Source: Nemophila menziesii
Taxonomy: Eukaryota; Streptophyta; Magnoliopsida; Boraginales; Hydrophyllaceae
Assembly: GCA_029959085.1 (NCBI GenBank)
Contig: JARWIR010000002.1
Span: 77,900,224 to 77,964,223 of the forward strand
Direction of reading: 5' to 3'
Length of the DNA: 64,000 bases
Of the stretch, positions 10,898-23,336 are shown piece after piece; within the stretch, counting starts at the first letter, position 1; the number at the start of each line of letters is the position of its first letter. A program made the translations under genes and the position numbers. The notes below the pieces were generated by a model that saw only the letters and a list, made by a program, of their open reading frames with translations, was not told the origin of the DNA and searched no databases.

Positions 10898-13800
10898 ACC
10901 GCTTTTTCCGTTTTTCACTAAATATTTGTTTTTTTTCTATGTGTACACAAAACAGAATTTTTGAAAGTTGGGGAGGTCTTCCTCAACCGTTAAATATATT
11001 GGTTTGGAATTGTCATGGATCGGGATCAGATAACTTTCCACGAGTCGTCCGAGAGATGATTAACATTCATAAAGTTTGGCTAAAAGTGATAGTAGAGCCG
11101 CGAGTAAGTGGGGAAAAAGCAAATGATATTATTAGAGGTCTAGGGAAAAATAATTCGGCGAGAGTAGAAGCGGTGAATTTTAAGGGAGGGATATGGTTGT
11201 TATGGGACGATTCTGAAATAAGGGTTCGTGTTCTTTCAGCAGGAAATCAAGTGATTAATATCGAGGTATCAAGATTGAATTGCGAGACTTGGGTATTTTC
11301 TGCTATCGATGCGCGGCCTAAAGCTCATGATAGAGAACCGTTGTGGGAAGCTCTTAACCAAACGTTTAGTAATTTTAGACGACCATGGTTAATAGCTGGC
11401 GATTTTAATCAGGTAGGGGAGGAAGCAGATAAGAAAGGTGGGGAACAGGCAGTTACACGTAGAATGATCAAATTCGAAGAATGGCGACATGGTTGTGATT
11501 TGACAGATTTGGGTTTTGAAGGTCCGCGATTTACCTGGTGTGATTCGTGGAATACGAGACAGAGGATTCTTAGACGCCTGGATAGAGCTTAAGGGAATTC
11601 TGAATTTTTATCACTCTTTTCAGCCGCTAGAGTTTTACACCTAGACCGTAGGCATTCGGATCATGCACCTATCTTAATACAGGTTCAGCCGTTCGAACAA
11701 ACGCGACCACAACGAAGATTTCATTTTGAAAATGCGTGGTGCCTAAACAAGACCTTTAAAAAAGTAGTGCAGGATAGTTGGAAGTTACAAAACGCAGATT
11801 TGGGAGCGAGATTAGCAAATATAAAAGAGTGTTTATCGGAATGGAAGAATGATACATTTGGGGACCTTCATAAGAAGAAAAGAAGATTATTAGCGAGACT
11901 ACGGGGAATTACTGCATCTCTTCAGTTATCGTATAACTCATCTTTATTCGAATTGGGGAAGAAACTTCGGGGTGAGTATCTTAGTGTTCTTGCGGAAGAG
12001 GAAATGATTTGGTTTCAACGGTCAAAAGAGGAATGGATACGCTCAGGAGAGTGCAATACGAGATTTTATCATCTGGCCACGCTAAAAAGGAGAAAAAAGA
12101 CTAAGGTTCTAAGATTAAAGGATTCAGATGGCAACTGGGTAGATGAAGAAACAGGTTTAAGCGCTTTAGTTCGGAATTATTTTACTAGCCTCTATACAGA
12201 CTCAAATAGATTCATAGGACCGTTCGCATTACCACACGGAAGTTGTTTGGAGGAAGGGGAGAAGGTTTTAATTGCTGAAGATTTTACAGACGAGGATATT
12301 CGGGTAGCGGTATTTCAGTCTAATCCGAGTAAGGCTACAGGGGAGGACGGAATTTCAGCAGCGTTTTATCCGAAGTGTTGGGATATTGTGGGATCAGATA
12401 TCTGTAGAGAAATTAGAGATGCGGTTCGACAAGGGGTAGTTCCCCCTAATCTGAATGGGACACTAATTCATCTTATTCCTAAAGTAGCTGATCCAGAAAT
12501 TGTTGGACAGCTTCGCCCGATTAGTCTTATCAATGTACCAATTAAATTTATCATGAAAGCTATGGTGAATAGGATCCGCCCTTTTCTTGCTGAAAGGATT
12601 GGTCCTAATCAGAGTAGTTTTCTACCAGGGCGCTCTACCATAGATAATATAGTTTTGGTGCAAGAGGTAGACCATCGTATGCAAAAGCTCACATCGAAAA
12701 AAGGTTACATGGCGCTGAAAATTGACTTAGCGAAAGCTTATGATAAATTGAGTTGGAGATTTATAGAGGACACGATATCCTTCTTCGGCTTTCCGGAGGA
12801 GTGGGTGAAGCTGGTCATGTCGTCTATGTCTACTAATAGGATGAGCATACTTTGGAATGGAGAGCCACTTGAGGCCTTTACACCGCAGCGAGGAATTTGG
12901 CAGGGAGATCCTCTGTCCCCTTATATTTTTGTTCTTTGTATGGAAAGATTATCTATGCTAATACAGGGACTTTGTGATGGTGGTGAATGGTTACCCATTC
13001 GTCTCCATCAGCAGGGTCCTCCGATATCTCATATGTTCTTTGCAGATGACCTGCTTCTTTTTGCGGAAGCTACTGAAGCCCAGGTGGATTTAATCAAAGA
13101 GGTGCTGAGGGTGTTTTGCGAGGAAGCGGGTCAGACGGTTAGTGCGGAAAAATCACTAATCTATTTCTCGAGAAATGTAGCAATTAATACCGCGGAAGAA
13201 CTTGCTGATAGAAGTGGTTTCACAAGGAGAGACTCCTTGGGTGTGTATCTAGGGGCGCCAATCCGATCTACACGGTTACCAAGAGGTTTTAGAAGAATTA
13301 CAGCTAGCATGCAAAGTAAACTACCCAATTGGAAAAGCCAAAACCTTTCAATTGCGGGGAGAATTACACTTGCGCAATCCGTGCTAACAGCTATACCGAC
13401 TTATGTTATGCAAACAATGAAACTTCCGGTTCATGTTTGTGAGGAGATCGATAGAATAATCTGAGATTTCATATGGGGCTCGTCAGCAGAGGGAAGGAAG
13501 ATCCACTGGTTAGCTTGGGAAATTATGTGTCGCTCGAAAAAGCAAGGTGGTTTAGGTTTAAGAAGTGCACGTAAATATAATATATCACTTCTTGCCAAAT
13601 TAGGATGGAGAATATTACGGAATGACCCGGCCCTGTGGGTGAGAGCTATCAATCAAAAGTATCTTAGAGATGGTTTTATGAATCGAGTTGTGAAACCGGC
13701 GGACTCGAGGATGTGCAAAACCATTTTAGCCGGCCGAGAGGTACTTAAAGAGGGAATTATTGAAGTAGTAACGGGAGAAGAAAAATTCGTAAAGTGGAAA

Positions 13801-15085
13801 TTCGAAGGTTCGGGGGAGTTCACGGTTAAATCGGCGTATAATAAAGTGCTAAGTGGTGGAGTAGAGTCGGATTTTAATTGGAAATTGATGTGGTCTCTTA
13901 AGTATCCGCAAAAAATAAAGATCCTCTTATGGAGAGCAATTTGGGATCGACTTCCAACAAATGGTAAGAGGAGTAGAGGTGGGAGCGGAGTGTCCGAAAT
14001 GTGGGCTGGAGAAGGAGTCGGCCCCCCATTTATTTAAGTCATGTTTTGGGTACAGTAGAGTAATAAAGGGTTGTCTTGGGATGAGGCTAAGTGAAGTACC
14101 TGCTAAGCGAAGATTTGAAAAAAATAAAAAAAAGCTAAGCGAAATACCTGCTGCAATTTTTGGTCAATATTCATGTGGTGCTAATGGATATCAACATGGT
14201 TTAATTAATGGGCCAAGCCCTTCACGTGATAATGGAAGGCAACAAAGAAGTGATTTGTCTTCTAGTGAGCAGAATTCTAGACTAGCTGCAACTTTCGGTG
14301 CAGCAGAAGACAACAATAACAGAAGTTGGTGGAAGATGAGACTAGAGGATAAATCAATTGTTAATGGATTGGAGAGGAGATGTGTATTTGCGGCTTGTTT
14401 GTGGCAAATTTGGCTAGACCGTAATGCTAGAATTTTTGACCCACTAACTAGGCCGAAAAGTAATAGTGAATTGATGGCTATGGCGCGATTTATGGCATGT
14501 GATTTTGTACGAGCTTGGGGGCAAGAAAGAGATGGTCGCTTAGTGGTGTCGGCAGGGAATGTAATTGTGAAATGGACAAAACCGTTGAGCGGAGTTAAAC
14601 TAAATATTGATGGGTCGTTTAATGTAGAAAATAATAAAGGTGGGATTGGAGGTATTTTCCGAAATAATAAAGGCGATTTTCTTTGTGGATTTTCGGGTTT
14701 TTGTGTTACACATTCACCCTTTGGAGCAGAGTTGATGGCCTTATATTTTGGATTGAATATGGCGTTAGAACGGGACATTTCTTCCTTGATTATTGAGGTG
14801 GACTCGAGTGAGTTGCGTGCGCTAGTGAAGGGCGATGTGAACTCAAGAGGGCCACCAAATAATATGTTAAGAGCGTGTCAAGATATTTTGCGTTCAAAGA
14901 AACATTTTGAGCTTATCTGGATATACCGCGAATCAAATAAATGTGCGGACTGGTTGGCAAAATACGGTCCAGCCAGCTCAGAGGACCCCCGTGTACACAT
15001 ATTTCCTCCCGATGGTCTTTGGCGTTTAATTATTAGGGATAGATATGAGTGGGCTGTGCCCCGCGCGTGCATTATTAATCAATAA
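10888..15085 (+). pseudogene. LINE ORF2: endonuclease, reverse transcriptase, zf-RVT, RNase H (lightly damaged)
   Basis: Element replication protein that nicks chromosomal DNA and copies its RNA there. Endonuclease: NILVWNCHGSGS, WLIAGDFNQV, FTWCD, and SDHAP just after the first stop. Reverse transcriptase: LRPISLINVPIKFIMK, KIDLAKAYDKLSW (catalytic Asp), GIWQGDPLSPYIF and an intact FADD at about 13035. Post-RT: IHWLAWE, QGGLGLRSA. zf-RVT: CPKCGLEKESAPHLFKSC. RNase H: LNIDGSF, AELMALYFGLN, EVDSSELRALV, ADWLAKYG. Damage: TAA at 11590-11592, apparently replacing a Leu codon; TGA at 13462-13464, replacing Trp in the DFIWGS block; and a frameshift near 13965 entering zf-RVT. Everything else is in one frame. 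The start at 10888 is the first ATG in frame, but translation might begin closer to the endonuclease. Confidence 0.9.
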
Positions 15086-15149
15086 ATTTTAGGAAGTTTA
15101 TCTTCCCGGTCTTTTAGACCTCCTATGTAACAAAAAAAAAATTTATTGG

Positions 15150-16215
15150 CTGGATTTAATATCAATTTTCTTTATTGAACAAATCTATAAGGACCTTTTT
15201 TTTGTTAAATCGCTATTTATATTTATGTCCTTATGTTTCATTTCAAATCATATATTAATTTTTTGTATGTTTTTGTTATAATGTATATCTTTTTTGTCGA
15301 GATTGTCAAGCTGAATTTCCACCAAATTTTAGAACTTTGTGACCTGTTAGTTAGCCAAATAATCTATATATTTATATATTACTATTTTGTTACTAAAAAA
15401 TGCTACCTACCTCTAGGTTTTATTTATAATTTATCCTACCTCATCAACTCAAATACATCTAAATCTTCTCTCTCAAGAGTTCAAAACTCTTTTCCTCTTC
15501 TCTAGTGTCATTCCCTTCAATCTATGTTGCACAAGAAAGAAAGTAAAAACACAAATATTATACATTTTGATTCAAAGATTTGACATCCTTAAAAATATTA
15601 TGATATGAATACGGTGATAATTATATAAATTTTTTATATCAAATATTTTTTTTATAAATTATGAATATACAGAATTTTTTCTCCATCCCTAAAATATACA
15701 CTAAGATAGACATCATCCATTTCATACAAATTTACATCATTAAATAATATTATAATGCTTATTTATAAAAAAAAATTAACTAAAAATCAAAACAATGACA
15801 TCCTTTCCAAATTAAGTTATTAAGTGCATTGCACTTCTCCTTTATGAAAAATAAAAATATCCTTTATGAAAAATAAAAATATAATATTAAGTTTATATAG
15901 GTTGAATAAATTATTAACCAAGAAGTTATTTAGTAATTATATTAATTGTTGCATTCGTAGTTCTTGTTCCGATTATTTAGACATGCTCCGTGAAATTTTG
16001 TTTTCTATTTTCTTAGGGGGAGTTATAATTTAAAGCCCCATGACTTATATCTTTACAAACAAAAGTTCAACCCATTTCTCCTTTTAACTAGTAGTTGGAC
16101 CCTAACTAAAACCCAATAAAAAGACCCAAAAACCCTTCTCTCCTCTATACCTATTATGAACCAACAAAAATAAAAAACAAAAAGCTAATAGGGGATTTTT
16201 TTTTCTGAAAACCCT

Positions 16216-16217
<2 letters not shown>
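15150..16217. other. AT-rich intergenic DNA
   Basis: No supported gene. The open frame at 15233-15505 is AT-driven, hydrophobic and has no family signature. A short direct repeat (CCTTTATGAAAAATAAAAATAT) occurs twice at about 15839-15881. Confidence 0.5.
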
Positions 16218-16299
<82 letters not shown>

Positions 16300-16362
16300 A
16301 CCGTGAGCCACCCCCACCGAGAGCCACCCCCACCTTCCACCGAGAGCCACCCCCACCTTCCA
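16218..16362. repeat. (CT)n microsatellite followed by a short minisatellite
   Basis: About 40 CT dinucleotides at 16218-16297, then roughly three units of CCACCGAGAGCCACCCCC with or without ACCTT to 16362. Apparent ERERER proteins on the minus strand are artefacts of the CT run. Confidence 0.9.
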
Positions 16363-17250
16363 CAAAGCTCTGTTGCATCGCCTGTAACAGCACCACCACG
16401 CCGGAGTCTCCTTCTCAGCTTCGAAGACCACCACGAACAGCCATGAACAGCCTCCCCCTGCGACGCCATGAACAACCTCCACCAGATCTCCGTTCATGTT
16501 GGTGAACCACGTTCAATGCAACAAACCGACGACACCGCAGCAAAGCTCCTCCGTCGTGCCGTTCTTCTTCTCCGACGACAATGCGTGCGTGGTGGTCTTC
16601 TTCTCCGTCGCGCCGTTCTGTGCAGCATACATCCCACCCAGCAAACTGCTAAACCAGCATCTGCTCCGTCGAGCACCATTCCACCACCACCGCCGAGAAA
16701 CCAGAAAAGCCTCCATTCATCCCCACCATCCCAGATCCACCTTCGTCTCATCACCATTCACCCCCACCATCCCCATCCCCGATCTGCGTAAACCCACCAC
16801 TATAATGGCCTCACATGCTGTTCGTCGATGCAGAGCTCCACAAACACCACCACGACGCACCGACGAGAACCACCAGCAGCAGCAAGCGTCGATCTGCGTT
16901 TCAAAATTTCAGATCTGCGTTTTTTAATTTTTTTTTTAAAAATCGACTTATGGTCCAAACCATTTTGGGCCGAGCCATTACTCTTCTTCACCTTTCTTTT
17001 TGATGGTCCAGCCACTCCAGGCCCTTAGTTGGTCCAGCCCATTATAGGCCGAGCCATTACTAGCTTCTGACTTTATTTTTTTACAAAAAAAAAAAATCAA
17101 CTTATGGTCCAAACCATTTTGGGCCGAGCCATTACTCCCTTTCTTTTTGACGGTCCAGCCCATTAGGGCCATTTTATACTTGTTTTTATACTGTAATTTT
17201 ATTGTGTCCATCACATTAGGGCTAGACATTATGGGCTGTACATTATGGGC
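16363..17250. repeat. C-rich block and 154-bp tandem duplication
   Basis: 16363-16920 is unusually rich in C, CAC and CCG for this window. Open frames exist on both strands but overlap in every phase and show no domain; it may be the 5' part or a captured exon of an unidentified gene. From about 16940 a unit beginning with CTTATGGTCCAAACCATTTT and continuing GGGCCGAGCCATTACT is repeated with a 154-bp offset (16947 and 17101). Both copies end in variants of GGTCCAGCCCATTAGGGCC. Confidence 0.6.
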
Positions 17251-18300
17251 TAATGAGTTTCTAATAGATTTGTTTCTCGGAAGTTTGACACGGATAAAAC
17301 AGACAAAAAACGTATTCCCTATACCTTGACATGGAGAAACCCTTGACATGGACAAACCCTGAAAAGTGTGTGGACAAACCTGAAAAAATAGAATTTGAAC
17401 AAACACACCTTAAAAACGTTAAAAAACATATAGGTCTGTACGAAATGGTACCTTGAACGTACCAGAAACATATATCAAGTAGTAAAAGTTCAGAAAAAAA
17501 ATTAATAAAAAAATGAAAAAGGAATAAAAAAATTAAAAAGGGTAGGAAAGTAAAACACCTAACCAAAAATTGTTCTTTTGGATTACATTTAATTATTTTT
17601 AGTAGTTTGATTGTGTTATTAGGTTATATATATTTTTTCAATATTTTGTTGAGTTTATTTGATATTAGAAATTTGTGATAAGTTTTGGGTTTTTAGGGTT
17701 TATGGTGGTAGATATCCGTAAATTAGGTTATCATAGTTTTAGGGTTTCAATCCAGATCACTCATAAATTCATGAATTTGTTTTAAATATGTTTGAATTAA
17801 TTATGCTTAGTTATAATATGCTTTTGTTTAAATTCGTATTTTGGATGGAGAAAAGTTGGTGTATATAATTGAGATTTTAAAAAATTATTACAATATTTCA
17901 ATATCCAACCAAGGTAATTATAAATTACTACAAATTTGAAGTTATTGAAAAATTAGTAGATTCTTAAATTCTCATACTTTGTAAGAGTCTAGAATTTAAC
18001 TTTGAGGTAATATATTTACTTTCCTTTTATTATTATTTTTTATTATAAATCAATGTTTTGTTTAATTAATTTTATTATTCAGTATTATTCTATGATTAAT
18101 GATTAACAAATGAAAATATATATATGCCTTTTTTATATATAAGTATCATGTTATAAATCATTTGACAATTCTTACTAAGTCAATGATATGTTGCAGATTT
18201 ATATAGAGATAAGACATTTATCACTCCTTTCTGATTCATTTTACTTTTATATTATTTTTATGTTAGTTTTAAATTAATTAATTAATTTTTCTATTTTAAT
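17251..18300. other. AT-rich intergenic DNA
   Basis: A short repeated phrase (CTTGACATGGA, GACAAACC) occurs near 17326-17390. Beyond it I see only AT-rich sequence with no gene or element. Confidence 0.5.
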
Positions 18301-18309
18301 TATTATTAT

Positions 18310-18875
18310 TATTATTATTTGTTTGAAGTTGAATTGCCTCTGAAAGCCATGGAGATTGTAGAAGATTTCGTGCAAGGTGGGATCAATTGATTCAACATTT
18401 AAGAAACAGAATTTAAAGGATTTAATGAAGCTTCTTGAAAAGTCTTAGAGCTTGGATGGGTTAAAAAGGAACTTATTCAAATTCTAAATTTGCACATTGA
18501 AAAGCTTTCTAATTACTGGACTCTACCTGTGACCACCCTAGCGAGCATTGCTATTTCACGGCCTGGTATTGAATTTACGATGATCATAAATTGAATTCTA
18601 TTGTGAAAGTTGAGAAAAGCTTGGGAGGGAAAAGAAATTTGGTTAACATTGGAAATGCAGCAAATATAGCGTGGCTAGGAGTTAATTGCATGACAAGTAG
18701 CTAGAATGGGCTCAAAGAGGAAGATATTTTGACATTAGAAGCAATACTTGATCGATTAAAAAATTCAAAGAATGTGCTCCAGTATAAAATCAGTAACATT
18801 TGCAGATGAGATGATCTAAAAAAAAATAGCTTGTGCCCCATAATGATTGTAGATTTAAATGCTTTAGTAATTGCA
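18310..18875 (+). other. Possible decayed coding remnant, unidentified
   Basis: Base composition is less AT-rich than the surroundings. Short open stretches (such as LPLKAMEIVEDFVQGGIN near 18330 and LASIAISRPGIEFTMII near 18540) are interrupted by many stops. I do not recognise the family, and it could be old transposon or host gene sequence. Confidence 0.25.
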
Positions 18876-18895
18876 TGTATAGTTATGCACATCTT

Positions 18896-18954
18896 TTAAT
18901 AGTTGTAACGCTAGTAGTATGTAATATGTCCTTTTCCTGACAAAATAAAATAAA
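18896..18954 (+). mobile_element. 59-bp LINE 3' tail remnant with 21-bp target duplication
   Basis: The words ATGTATAGTTATGCACATCTT (18875-18895) and ATGTATAGTTATGCAAATCTT (18955-18975) differ at one base and flank a 59-bp insert ending in an A-rich tail (gacaaaataaaataaaa). This is the expected form of an extremely 5'-truncated LINE insertion. Confidence 0.7.
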
Positions 18955-19225
18955 ATGTATAGTTATGCAAATCTTAGTTTAACTTTAAATATTCGCCTGG
19001 TTTTAAGATAGACACTATCTGCCAGAATTATGTTGTCTAAAGCTTATAGCAGTCCTGTATGGTACAATGATCACGCTTTATAATTTGCAAGTCTTTAACT
19101 TTTTTTACTATCAACTTTCTTACAACAACCTTTGACATTAGTTTTGTATATATGATAGGTAGACCTCCATAATTGATTTTTTCTTACAACCAAAAATTGA
19201 ACTTATAAGAGCTGCATATATAGTA

Positions 19226-19482
19226 CTCCCTCCGTTCCACTATATTTGTCCACTTAATTTTTCACATATATTAAGAAATATAATAAATGCATTCACCATT
19301 ATAAAAATACCCCTAATAAAGTATCATGATATCTTAAATGTGTATTGGAAATACAATTTATAATATTTTAATAAGGGTAATAGTGGAAAAAGTAGTAAAA
19401 AAAGTGTCTTGAACTCCTAAGTGGACAATATATTTGGAACATTAATTTTAGTAAGTGGACAATTTAAGTGGAACGGAGGGAG
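19226..19482. mobile_element. Stowaway MITE (Tc1/mariner type)
   Basis: 257 bp with the diagnostic ends CTCCCTCCGTTCC and GGAACGGAGGGAG, flanked by TA on both sides (19224-19225 and 19483-19484). Inner inverted similarity (TTGTCCACTTAA against AAGTGGACAATTTAAGTGG) continues past the ends. No coding. Confidence 0.95.
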
Positions 19483-19537
19483 TAGCATTTTTGCTTTTGA
19501 AATACATCCTGAATGGTCTTATGAGTTCTGTGCACCC

Positions 19538-19830
19538 TTCAGGGCTTCTCGTGTTGAGTCATTCAGTTAAAAACGTTATTTGTAATATTTATTATTTTGC
19601 AGAACTATCTTCCCCTTCCTTTCATTTTGTATCTAGGGGTAGAAACGGGGCAGCTGATTGGGTTGCTAAACAGGAGCTCCTTAGCACTTTGTTTGGTAAT
19701 TGAGATACTTGTATTCCTCCCCAGTTAGCCACAATTATTTGTAATGAAGCTGAACCTTCTGGGGTCGGCTAAACCTTGTAACTATTTTTTCTACTATCTA
19801 TATTATTATGCATTTGAAAAAAAAAAAAAA
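19538..19830 (+). mobile_element. 293-bp 5'-truncated LINE: RNase H end, 3' UTR and poly(A)
   Basis: Flanked by a perfect 14-bp duplication, AGTTCTGTGCACCC (19524-19537 and 19831-19844), and ending in 14 A. The first 165 bp encode the end of a plant LINE RNase H (FHFVSRGRNGAADWVAKQEL, stop at 19703). Then comes a 3' UTR with CCTTCTGGGGTCGGCTAAAC. It sits about 40 bp right of the Stowaway element. The open frame can be extended left to 19455, but that part is Stowaway sequence. Confidence 0.93.
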
Positions 19831-19844
19831 AGTTCTGTGCACCC

Positions 19845-21954
19845 AAAGTTTTGAATATATATTTAAATATATAAGTTGAAAATTTTAATCTTATTATAAA
19901 GAATTGCAAGATAGCAAAACGGTCATTGCAAACGTGTATCAAATTTAATATCAACTATAAAGAGACCGACACAATATTTGATAAAGAGACAGACAAAAAG
20001 GATGAAATGAAAGGTATGTTTGGAAAGACATCCAAAAAAACCTTCCATTATCAATTAGCTGGGGAAGGAAATTGCTTAAAGCAATTTCAAAGTGATACTT
20101 TGATAAGGATTTTGACTTTTCCTTAGGTAGTATATAATTATACTGTGCTTTTGCATTTGATGTCAAGTACTTTTTCGGTTCACTTCTTGTATGGTGCCAG
20201 AATTGTTTGGTGGATTATACACTATAACTTTAGGGCTCAAATCTGATAATATGGATAGTTAAGAATATCGTAATATTTGACATTTTTTATTCTTTTTTTC
20301 TTGTAGTGATGTCTTGATAGAAACTATTGCTGATACTTTGATGAATCTATTATTGAGGTTGAAGGTGTTGGCCTTGATGACTAATTTTGCCATCAAAGGT
20401 GCTAGTCAACAGATAGAAACATATATGTGTATTTTCATAACAGTTTCTAAGTAGAGTATCTCTATTTAAGCTTAATATACTATTATACATACACGAGAGG
20501 AACTTGAAATACGACTATGATCATCTAAAATGCGAGTTTGAAGTGTTACTTTTGAAGCTGAGTACATATTTATACACACAAATATACCAAATAATAAATA
20601 GCACAATTGGTCCCTATTAAATGCGAAACAGCAAAATACACTCCTGAAAAACTAGCAAATATATCTCATTTGTTATTCCAGAAATAGCAAACACCCCTTT
20701 TGAAATACGGGTTTTTTTTAATTGGTAATACAGGATATATTTGATTTTATCCATTTTAGGATTTGTAAAAATATTGTTGCAATTTGTCAATTTCTTGAGT
20801 AAATTGTATTTACTGATTTGAGTGCATTTTAGAGGTCTTAATTGTGCCATTAGTCTCAATCGTCGATGTTATGTTGAATAGCTGAGTTTATTATTGCTAA
20901 CCCAATATTTACATGGTGTGCATAATCTAGAACTTACCGTGCAATGAATACTGTATTTTTTGCTCTTTCTCGATTCTAACATGAAATAGCAGAATTATAT
21001 CGAATTTTGAACACTAATGGAGCTTCAAGCTCCAGTTTTTGAACTCCTTTGCTTATTTTTGCTGAATTAGAAATACCCCATAAATGGATTGTGAATTCAG
21101 ATATAAAATTAGATCAGCAAAAATTGTATTAACAGAACTTAAAAAAAAAAAAAAATAGTGATAAGCCTGACCCACCCAACTCTCCATTTTGGGGAAATAC
21201 TTAATTTTGTAATACCTCAAAAGCACAAGTTCTTTTTCAGGTGGGTAAATTATTGTTTTTACATGACCTTCAACTATAATTCACAACTTCTAGTGAGAAT
21301 CATTTTACAAATTTGCAGATTACAAATCAATCAACAGTCACTAAGACATATCAAAGGAACACAATAAGATACATTGTTCTTAGCACAACATAGTGATGAT
21401 CAATTAATTTTTTTATGGCACACAGTAGTGAACTAAATTGATTGCATCTATATATTTGATTAGTTTTATTTAATTGAAATCTTCTCCTTACTAAGTTTAG
21501 AAAAGTGCATAATTATAAGAGATTACTATCAACCCCTCACAGCCTAAGAAATTACTTAAACATTAATCCATTAAATAGCAACTGCTTATTAATATTTGTA
21601 CTTCAACAACATACATATGTATAAAAGTTAAGCTCAAGAACTCATTTGTCTTTTTCCATCAACAATCATATACATTTAATCAATTAATTTGCACCTAAGC
21701 AAACACATTTTTGCTAGTGGTAGAAAATTTCCAAACAAATCATTATCTAAACTTCCTATATATAAATTCTACAATGCCTAATCCGAAAAAACAACGAAAA
21801 AATTCGAAATACTCAAAAATATATGCCCAAGCTAAAACATTTGCAGAATTAAAACTTCTCCATTCATTGCTTTGCAAAACAGCCCCTGAATCTTCATAAA
21901 TTTCGCCTTCAGCATGTGTAATACCAGTCCGGGCAGCCCTATTTAATCCTCCTA
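19845..21954. other. AT-rich intergenic DNA
   Basis: No supported gene on either strand. Open frames around 19926, 20617, 21158 and 21711 are short, AT-driven and mutually overlapping. The phrase TTGGTCCCTATTAAATGC at 20608 resembles the diffuse repeat at 21955-22311. Confidence 0.5.
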
Positions 21955-22311
21955 CATAATATTGCAAATCGGTCCCTGGAGCAATCTTTTTTTACTTTCA
22001 GTGCAATTAATTAAATAAAACTTATTTTGCATAATAGAAGAATCTAAATGCATATTTTGCAACATATAGGGAGTTATAGTGCAATAAACTATAAAATTCT
22101 TGGGAGTTGTCTCTGAGCCCCCTTGTCCCCATATAAATTAACTAGATAGTCTCTTGAAATAAAGTCTTGAATTTTGTCAAATACAGTTTATTTGGCATAA
22201 TATGAGGACCTCTAGTGTAATTACTTCAGACATATAACTTATCTTGCATACATTGGAACCTATAGCATATTTTTTTGCAATAAGATAGGGACCTGGAGTG
22301 CAATAAACTTA
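21955..22311. repeat. Degenerate tandem repeat, period roughly 80-110 bp
   Basis: The theme TTTTGCAANATA, then GGGACCTNNAGTGCAATAAACT, recurs with heavy divergence near 22060, 22200, 22250 and 22290, with an inverted version near 21970. No coding function. Confidence 0.4.
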
Positions 22312-23336
22312 AATTCCTAAGTATACCTGGATACTAGAACCAATGACAAAATGTTACCTATTTTTCCATCAGGGCTCCTTAAGAATTTGCTCAAATAATA
22401 CAAGGGGCAAAAATATCAGCAAAGCTCGTTAATATCCATATTTACTAATAGTAATAATCTTTTACCTCGTCGTAGTATTTCGCTTCAAATGTTTCAGCAT
22501 GATGATCTTTGGTTGTAGAATTAAATAAATAAATAAAAGTTAGATTTGTAACATTGCTCAGTTTGTATACTGAAAGTACTAAAATTTTCCTGAACTCAGA
22601 TGGACCAATATTGCAATTTGAGGGTGTTGTGTATACATACACACACAAACTACACAAAAAAATAAAACTGAGAAATCGTGACATTGAAGATTTCGAGAAA
22701 AAAAAATCAGGAAACTGAAGAAAAACAAAATGAAAATGAAGGTTAAATATCAGTTTTTAAGATATCATAATCAAATTTTTGTTGTATTTTCTTTGGGTTT
22801 TAATTAGAAAATTATATAATTTATTACCTTAAAAGCTTTGAAATACTAAAGAATAATTCTTTTTCTTGATGGATGGTGTACCAGTGTTTTTTTTTTTTTT
22901 TTTTGGGTTAGGATGGTACCAGTGTTGTTGGGAGAACAATTATGGAGCATCAAGTTTTTTTTTTTTTTTCATCGTTTTCAACTTATTTCATGGATGATGA
23001 TTTTCATTTTAATGGAGCCCACTTTTAATGAAGTTTTGTGAGGAAGATGGAGCGGTTGAGAAATATTATATGGGTGAGGAGGAAGTTTAAGAGAGAGGAT
23101 CGTGCAAAAAATAACCGCGAGCTCTTCTTTTCTTTAAATAAAACAGTTATTGCATTTGTGATGGTTTGCCTTTAGGTTTGGGCCAGTCCAACTCGTCTTT
23201 TAATTAAGTCTTTGACTTATGGGCTGAAGTCCACCTCTTAGTTTTGTTTAGTAAACGCGGGATTAGTTTCAACCATCGATCTTTATTCTTATGGCTCAAA
23301 TTAGAACTCTACACATCCAAAAATAAGGGTCTACTC
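22312..23336. other. Intergenic DNA with two poly(T) tracts
   Basis: Poly(T) runs lie at about 22886-22903 and 22956-22970. Around the first, ATGGTGTACCAGTGT and ATGGTACCAGTGT form a short near-repeat. No gene seen. Confidence 0.4.

Larger units (their letters stand above)
8703..15139 (+). mobile_element. Near-complete plant LINE, 6.4 kb, with target duplication
   Basis: Flanked by a perfect 10-bp duplication, AATTTATTGG (8693-8702 and 15140-15149), and ends in a short poly(A) (15132-15139). Order: a short 5' leader, ORF1 (8761-about 10897), then ORF2 (10888-15085) with endonuclease, reverse transcriptase, zf-RVT and RNase H, then a 50-bp 3' UTR. It is the best preserved element in the window: ORF2 has two nonsense codons and one frameshift, and ORF1 several frame changes. 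Confidence 0.93.

Noticed and set aside
15233..15505. 90-codon hydrophobic open frame
   Set aside because: AT-rich, no domain, no start context, in non-coding surroundings; probably chance.
16102..16497. Minus-strand frames encoding long Arg-Glu repeats
   Set aside because: They are a direct reading of the CT dinucleotide run in every phase; no flanking domain supports a protein.
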